Source: JAVVTQ01 sp036653595
GTDB lineage: Bacteria; Bacillota; Clostridia; Oscillospirales; Ruminococcaceae
Length of the DNA: 7,309 bases
Direction: 5' to 3'
Assembly (NCBI GenBank): GCA_036653595.1
Contig: JAVVTQ010000059.1
Coordinates: 1-7,309 of the forward strand
A program made the position numbers and the translations under genes. This document shows positions 3,340 through 7,309 of the stretch, in pieces; positions within the stretch are counted from its first letter, which is position 1; each line of letters begins with the position of its first letter. Under the pieces are notes generated by a model that saw nothing but the letters and a program-made list of their open reading frames with translations, was not told where the DNA came from and ran no database searches.

Positions 3340-4775
3340 AAACCACAAAAATTGAGATTCACAATTTATATGGCATAAAGCAGCTGACGCTGGGGGGGTC
3401 CAGCGTGGAGTTGTCGGGGCCGAAGGGCGCCGGCAAGAGCAGTGTCCTTGACAGCATACGCTATGCCCTGACAAACAGATCGGACAGAGATTTTATTATC
3501 CGGCAGGGTTCCGACGAGGGAGAAATTTTAATTGAGACCGATACGGGCCTCAGCATTGACAGAAAAACCCGCACCACCAAGGCCGACGCCGTGAAGGTGA
3601 AGGAAGGAAATGTCATGCAGACTCGCCCCGCGGAGTTCCTGTCGGGTATTTTTACTCCGCTGCAGCTCAACCCCGTGGAATTTACTCAGATGAGCCGTCA
3701 AGAAAAAAACCGCGTAATACTCTCCCTTATCGAATTTAACTGGGATATGAATTGGATTAAAGAGAAATTCGGGGAGATACCTCAGGGCATTGATTACGGA
3801 AAGCACATTCTCGAAGTTCTCAGCGATATTCAAGCGGAAAATGGGGCGTATTTTCAAAGCCGGCAGAATCTCAATCGGGATATCCGCAACAAGCAGGCCT
3901 TTGTCGAGGATATAGCTAAGGTAATTCCGCAAGGCTATGACGCCGCAAAATGGGACACCTTCCCCATAGGTGACAGCTATCGGCGCATAGAGCGCATTAA
4001 GGAGAATAACTCACTTATTGACAGGGCAAAGAGCTTTAAGGCCGGATATGATGATAAGCTTCGCGGAATTGAGGCAGAAAAGCAAATTGCCATATCTGCA
4101 GCAGAGAAAGCAATCGTCGGAGAACGGCAAAGCCTTGTCGGCAGCATTGAGCGCTTAAAGGCCGAAATAAGGGCGGCTGAGGACAAGATGTCGGGGCTTA
4201 ACGACAAGCTGACGCACAGCTGCGAGTTGGCAGAGGCCAAGGCTGCAGAGGCTGTTGCAAAATTGGACAGGGACATCGGTACAGCAATGAAATATGCCGG
4301 CGCGGAAAAAATCGACACTTCAGAGCTTCAAGCACAAATTGATGAGGCCGAGGCGATGCGCAAACACCTGAACGAGTATAAACGCATGGTTGATATGCAA
4401 AAGGAAGTAGAATCGCTGCGCGGTCAGACAGATGAATTCACACGGAAAATTGAGCTTGCCCGCGAGCTGCCTTCTGAGATTTTGAACCAAGCCGCTATTC
4501 CAATCAACGGCCTGACGGTGGAGAACGGTGTTCCGCTTGTCAACGGAAGGCCGGTGAGCAATCTCTCGGACGGTGAAACGCTGGAGCTTTGCGTGCAGGT
4601 TGCGGCCAGCCGTACGGGCAGCCTTGGAATAATTCTCATAGACGGGACGGAAAAGTTGGACAGCGCGAGCCGCGAAAAGCTCTACGCTCAATGCAGGGAT
4701 GCGGGATTGCAGATGATAGCCACGCGCACCACCGACGAGGACGGACTTCTTGTGACCGAGCTGTGGAAGGACTGA
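3336..4775 (+). CDS. SbcC/Rad50-like AAA ATPase with short coiled coil
   Basis: The 479-residue protein has the split-ATPase plan of SbcC/Rad50/RecN. It has an N-terminal Walker A, GPKGAGKSS (28-36, K34), after the typical KIEIHNLYGIK strand, then a helical, probably coiled-coil middle (about 215-375). The ABC signature LSDGE (410-414) and a Walker B strand IILID (432-436) with D-loop LD (441-442) follow. The residue after the Walker B Asp is Gly, with Glu at 439, so the usual DE pair is altered. No CxxC zinc hook is seen, and the coil is far shorter than in SbcC (over 1000 residues). AAGGAGG (3321-3327) lies 8 bases before the ATG. The exonuclease gene follows after 5 bases. It probably drives DNA end or recombination processing, with a nuclease as partner. 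Confidence 0.85.
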   Translation: MKTTKIEIHNLYGIKQLTLGGSSVELSGPKGAGKSSVLDSIRYALTNRSDRDFIIRQGSDEGEILIETDTGLSIDRKTRTTKADAVKVKEGNVMQTRPAEFLSGIFTPLQLNPVEFTQMSRQEKNRVILSLIEFNWDMNWIKEKFGEIPQGIDYGKHILEVLSDIQAENGAYFQSRQNLNRDIRNKQAFVEDIAKVIPQGYDAAKWDTFPIGDSYRRIERIKENNSLIDRAKSFKAGYDDKLRGIEAEKQIAISAAEKAIVGERQSLVGSIERLKAEIRAAEDKMSGLNDKLTHSCELAEAKAAEAVAKLDRDIGTAMKYAGAEKIDTSELQAQIDEAEAMRKHLNEYKRMVDMQKEVESLRGQTDEFTRKIELARELPSEILNQAAIPINGLTVENGVPLVNGRPVSNLSDGETLELCVQVAASRTGSLGIILIDGTEKLDSASREKLYAQCRDAGLQMIATRTTDEDGLLVTELWKD

Positions 4776-4780
4776 GGCGC

Positions 4781-5476
4781 ATGGTATTTGACTCGCTGCT
4801 AAGCAGCCATGACGCCATAGTTTTTTTCGATACCGAAACTACCGGGCTTTACCCGAAACGTGATCGAATCATCGAGATTGCCGCTGTACGCGTCGAAAAA
4901 AAAGAGGCGGTTAAAGTCACCGAAGTGATGAATGCCTACATACGGCTTCCCGAAAACAAGAGCATTCCCGAAAAAATCACCGAGCTTACCGGAATCAAAG
5001 ATTCCGACCTCTTGGAGCACGGGGTCTCGGAGGAGGAAGCAGCGGCGGCCTTTGCCGAAATCATCGCCGGGGAACACGTCGTTCTGGCGGCGCACAACGC
5101 GCAGTTTGATCTCTCGTTCGTCAGATATTTTCTCCGTGGAAAGACGTTTGGAAAGTTGGACTTCCTTGACACATTGACAGTTTTCAGGGACAGGCATGCA
5201 TATCCGCACAAGCTGTCCGACGCCATTGCCGCATACGGCATTGAGGACGTGCAAAACAGCCATAGCGCCGCGGATGACGTGATTGCGCTTACGGCGGTCG
5301 CGAGAGCGATGGACGCGGAGCGCAACGACTTGGATAAATATCTCAACATCTTTGGCTTTTTAGCGAGATTTGGTAAGCCTGAACCTGCAATTGCGGGTGT
5401 GACCTATCTGCCGCAGAGCAACGGCAACGTGATGGTACCCGAGGAACACACGCTGCCGACGAGAGTTGGAAAATGA
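4781..5476 (+). CDS. DEDDh 3'-5' exonuclease (DnaQ/epsilon-like)
   Basis: At 231 residues it is a single exonuclease domain with a complete DEDDh active site: D17 and E19 in FFDTETTG (Exo I), D110 in HNAQFD (Exo II), and H161 and D166 in HSAADD (Exo III). Family members remove nucleotides from 3' ends, as proofreading subunits or stand-alone nucleases. The residues after about 180 (LDKYLNIFGFLARFGKP, then TYLPQSNG) are a tail not needed for catalysis and may bind a partner. GAGG/GGAAGG precede the ATG at 4781. The in-frame extension to 4589 overlaps the ATPase gene and lacks support. No polymerase lies in the window, so recombination, end processing or proofreading for a host or downstream polymerase are all possible. 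Confidence 0.9.
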   Translation: MVFDSLLSSHDAIVFFDTETTGLYPKRDRIIEIAAVRVEKKEAVKVTEVMNAYIRLPENKSIPEKITELTGIKDSDLLEHGVSEEEAAAAFAEIIAGEHVVLAAHNAQFDLSFVRYFLRGKTFGKLDFLDTLTVFRDRHAYPHKLSDAIAAYGIEDVQNSHSAADDVIALTAVARAMDAERNDLDKYLNIFGFLARFGKPEPAIAGVTYLPQSNGNVMVPEEHTLPTRVGK

Positions 5477-5488
5477 AAAAGGGCTGTT

Positions 5489-5617
5489 TTGCGCACATCA
5501 GAAAATGTGAAGCGGAAAACGCTTGCTGACCTCCAATGGGCTGACACCTCGGGAATGCGGGAGAAAAATAAAGAGATTGATCAAAAAATACAAGGATTGA
5601 GAGAACACAAGATTTAA
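5489..5617 (+). CDS. Possible 42-residue charged helical peptide (TTG start)
   Basis: This frame fills the 156-base gap between the exonuclease and the next gene. It starts at TTG 5489 with AAAAGGG (5477-5483) five bases upstream; GTG at 5507 would give 36 residues but has no good ribosome binding site. The product is highly charged and helical, including KRKTLADLQW and MREKNKEIDQKIQGLREHKI, and ends 15 bases before the next ATG, overlapping nothing. It lies in the same frame as the exonuclease, directly after its TGA, so readthrough would append it as a C-terminal tail. No family is recognised. The non-ATG start and small size are the main doubts. Confidence 0.45.
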   Translation: MRTSENVKRKTLADLQWADTSGMREKNKEIDQKIQGLREHKI

Positions 5618-5632
5618 GAAGGAGAAATCACA

Positions 5633-6355
5633 ATGGCAGATAAGCTTTCGCAAATTACCGGTGACACGCCGCTTAAACGATATTTCAAGTCTGACTATTT
5701 GGGGGCGTATTCCATAGATGACGGCTGTGAACCGATTATGACCATTGCAAGTCTTTGGCAGGGGGACATTACGCTTGACCAAGGCCGCAAGGAGCATCAT
5801 GTTTTGCTCCAGTTTGAGGAAAAGTCCGTCGTGGGCTGCAAGGAGGTCAAGCCGCTGATACTTAATTCAACAAATCGAAAAACCCTGAAAAAGCTCTACG
5901 GAGACACGGCAAACGCCTTGAGCGGCAAGAAAATTCAATTCTACATAGACCCAAAGGTGAGAGACCCGCAGGACGGCGGAATTACTGAGGGCCTGCGCAT
6001 AAGGCGCCTCAAGCCTGTGGATGCGGGCTTTGCTAAAGCGCCGGAATGTTCGGACTGCGGCAAAGACATTGTGCCTGCCATGGGAAAAACCGCCGCATGG
6101 CTCGCGGATTATACGAGGGTCAACTATGGCGTCCCACTCTGCGCCGGATGCGCACAGAGGCGCAAGCTTGCCAAGGATGCGGCAAAGCCGACAGAGAGCC
6201 ACTCGGAAGCTCCGGGAGATAACGGGGAGGACGACGTCGGCAGCGCTGTGGATTGCGATGCGGACATGGATGCAGACATGGGTGAAAAAAGCGGAGAAGC
6301 GTCTTGCCTGACCGGAAACGTGCTCAAAGAGGAAAATGATGATACTGACGGCTGA
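5633..6355 (+). CDS. Phage OB-like/zinc-ribbon protein with acidic tail, probable ssDNA-binding accessory
   Basis: The 240-residue protein has three parts. Residues about 12-128 are a beta-rich domain (LKRYFKSDYLGAYSIDD; KEVKPLILNSTN; GKKIQFYIDP; GLRIRRLKP), a pattern recalled from uncharacterised proteins in phage replication/recombination regions. Residues 139-173 hold a zinc ribbon (C139, C142, C170, C173 in CSDCGK and LCAGCAQRR). Residues 190-240 are acidic and low complexity (DNGEDD, DADMDADMGE, EENDDTDG), like the partner-docking tails of ssDNA-binding proteins. AAGGAG (5619-5624) lies 8 bases before the ATG. It sits among nucleases and ssb, and ends 17 bases inside the next gene. Binding to DNA or a partner nuclease is inference; no enzyme motif is seen. 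Confidence 0.75.
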   Translation: MADKLSQITGDTPLKRYFKSDYLGAYSIDDGCEPIMTIASLWQGDITLDQGRKEHHVLLQFEEKSVVGCKEVKPLILNSTNRKTLKKLYGDTANALSGKKIQFYIDPKVRDPQDGGITEGLRIRRLKPVDAGFAKAPECSDCGKDIVPAMGKTAAWLADYTRVNYGVPLCAGCAQRRKLAKDAAKPTESHSEAPGDNGEDDVGSAVDCDADMDADMGEKSGEASCLTGNVLKEENDDTDG

Positions 6356-7160
6356 AAATTATTTTTCGCGCGAGGCCAACATGCAATATATGTCGGCCTC
6401 GCAATGGAAAGCTTTTAGGAAATGTGAGGCGGCGGCACTGGCTCAGGTGCGCGGAGAGTATTTCTCAGAGGCCACAACCGCCATGCTGATAGGCTCTTAT
6501 GTGGACGCGGCCTTCGAGGGAACGCTTGATGTATTTTCCGCAAAGCATCCGGAGCTGTTTAAAAAAGACGGCACTCTGAAAGCGGATTATGTCCACGCAC
6601 AGGAGATAATCGCGCGTTTGGAGGAGGATGAGCTATATATGCTGCTCATGTCCGGAGAAAAGCAGGTCATTAAAACCGGCGTTATTGCGGGAGTACCCTT
6701 TAAAACAAAGATGGACAGCCTTCTTAGCGCGGAACAGACGGCGGAAATTGCCAAACGTTTCCCCGAATGCGCCGAAGCGCTCGGCTTTTTGGACGGAGCC
6801 ATAGTAGATCAGAAAATTATGAGAGACATGCAGCCGCTGTGGGTTGAGGATGTTGGCAGGCAGAACTTCGTTGAAGCTTGGGGCTACAACTATCAGGGGG
6901 CGATATACCGAGCGGTGGACGGGCGGCTGCTTCCTTTTATAATTGCCGCCGGCACGAAAGAACAAGCCTGCGACTTGGAGGCAATATCTATACCTGACGC
7001 CGACTTGGACGAGGCGCTTGCAGAGGTGGAGGAGACCGCACCAAGGTATCAGGCCATTAAGGACGGGCTTATCCCGCCGGAGCGATGCGGCAAATGCCCA
7101 CATTGTCGCGCGACGAAAAAGCTCACAAAAATAATCAGCTGGAAGGAACTTGAAGTATGA
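6339..7160 (+). CDS. PD-(D/E)XK nuclease, RecE/DUF3799-like, with four Cys suggesting a Fe-S cluster
   Basis: It matches, from memory, phage PD-(D/E)XK nuclease-like proteins of the DUF3799 type (putative exodeoxyribonuclease VIII-like), which resect DNA for recombination. Numbered from the ATG at 6339 (273 residues): MSASQWKAFRKCE (C29); the active site D126 in KMDSLL and D157-Q-K159 in IVDQKIMRD; the Q-x3-Y motif in YQGAIY (Q186, Y190); and C250, C253, C256 in CGKCPHC. About 25 residues are inserted between the two active-site strands. One Cys before and three after the core is the plan of Fe-S nucleases such as AddB and Cas4. AAAGAGG (6326-6332) lies 6 bases from 6339 and only 3 from the ATG at 6336, hence this start. 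It overlaps both neighbours. Confidence 0.85.
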   Translation: MILTAENYFSREANMQYMSASQWKAFRKCEAAALAQVRGEYFSEATTAMLIGSYVDAAFEGTLDVFSAKHPELFKKDGTLKADYVHAQEIIARLEEDELYMLLMSGEKQVIKTGVIAGVPFKTKMDSLLSAEQTAEIAKRFPECAEALGFLDGAIVDQKIMRDMQPLWVEDVGRQNFVEAWGYNYQGAIYRAVDGRLLPFIIAAGTKEQACDLEAISIPDADLDEALAEVEETAPRYQAIKDGLIPPERCGKCPHCRATKKLTKIISWKELEV

Positions 7161-7309
7161 GCCTGAATCACATCGTAATCATGGGTCGCCTGACCCGTGA
7201 CCCGGAGCTGCGCTACACTCAGTCACAGACCCCCGTGGCATCCTTTCGGCTCGCGGTAGACCGCGATTTTCAGCCGAAGGACGGCGGAGAAAAACAGACC
7301 GATTTCATC
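7157..7309 (+). CDS. ssb: Single-stranded DNA-binding protein (5' part, cut by the window edge)
   Basis: The first 51 residues, MSLNHIVIMGRLTRDPELRY onward to ASFRLAVDRDF and DGGEKQTDFI, are the classic start of the bacterial/phage SSB OB fold. It coats single-stranded DNA during replication and recombination and recruits partners through an acidic C-terminal tip that is outside the window. The ATG overlaps the nuclease stop (ATGA) and GGAAGGA (7141-7147) lies upstream, so translation is probably coupled to the nuclease. It is the element's own copy, adding to the host ssb. Confidence 0.95.
   Translation, partial: MSLNHIVIMGRLTRDPELRYTQSQTPVASFRLAVDRDFQPKDGGEKQTDFI

Noticed and set aside
3387..3406. 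Seven-bp hairpin with a run of seven G's early in the ATPase gene
   Set aside because: It encodes the expected TLGGSSV segment and is not next to a regulatory position. A G7 tract could slip, but nothing shows phase variation.
4589..4780. Longer start for the exonuclease
   Set aside because: The extra 64 residues are a shadow of the ATPase 3' end. The conserved fold begins just after the ATG at 4781.
4320..5349. Long minus-strand open frames opposite the ATPase and exonuclease genes
   Set aside because: They are antisense shadows of genes with clear catalytic motifs, with no ribosome binding sites or recognisable domains.
5473..5529. 18-codon frame MKKGCFAHIRKC... starting on the exonuclease stop (ATGA)
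   Set aside because: Very short, and in conflict with the better 42-residue frame in the same gap. The exonuclease gene has no GGAGG-like signal well placed for it.
1..7309. CRISPR array, insertion sequence, rRNA
   Set aside because: No repeat-spacer pattern, transposase, terminal inverted repeats or rRNA sequence was found on either strand.

Overview
The window is the left end of an integrated temperate phage or phage-like element, in a host that is probably a low-to-mid G+C Clostridia member (Oscillospiraceae/Ruminococcaceae type). The reasons are strong AGGAGG-type ribosome binding sites, consensus sigma-A promoters, and a run of small XRE regulators and early proteins of a kind common in gut Clostridia prophages. 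The host assignment is inference. The gene identities rest on motifs read directly from the translations.

Layout. Positions 1-110 look like host chromosome: a terminator and the 3' end of a tRNA gene on the minus strand, with no matching 5' half next to it. This is what attL looks like when an element inserts into a tRNA 3' end. The integrase gene (141-1334, minus) abuts it and has an N-terminal zinc ribbon. Between the integrase and the immunity region (1341-1656) lie a candidate short RNA with a strong terminator, a possible 29-residue minus-strand reading frame, and the promoter/operator of a small regulator unit.

Immunity region. An XRE gene and a 54-residue gene (1657-2027, plus) form a small operon. 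It ends at a terminator embedded inside the coding sequence of the convergent repressor gene (1942-2298, minus). The repressor is divergent from a Cro-like gene (2533-2739). The gap between them holds a perfect-consensus promoter and four 18-bp dyads with a shared half-site, AGTTGA(G/A)T(A), one of which exactly fills the promoter spacer.

Early operon (2533 to the right edge, all plus, many genes overlapping by 1-17 bp). The order is Cro-like XRE, second XRE-like protein, 37-residue one-helix membrane peptide, 61-residue Cys-rich protein, SbcC/Rad50-like ATPase, DEDDh 3'-5' exonuclease, 42-residue charged peptide, OB-like/zinc-ribbon protein with an acidic tail, PD-(D/E)XK nuclease with a possible Fe-S cluster, and the start of ssb. 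The last six read as a DNA replication/recombination module. The ATPase could partner a DnaQ-type nuclease in place of the usual SbcD/Mre11. No RecT/Bet-type annealase is seen in the window; one may lie to the right.

The parts most worth following up are the regulatory architecture (operator array, terminator inside the repressor gene, second self-contained regulator unit, candidate antisense RNA over the integrase leader) and the ATPase/exonuclease/Fe-S nuclease set.
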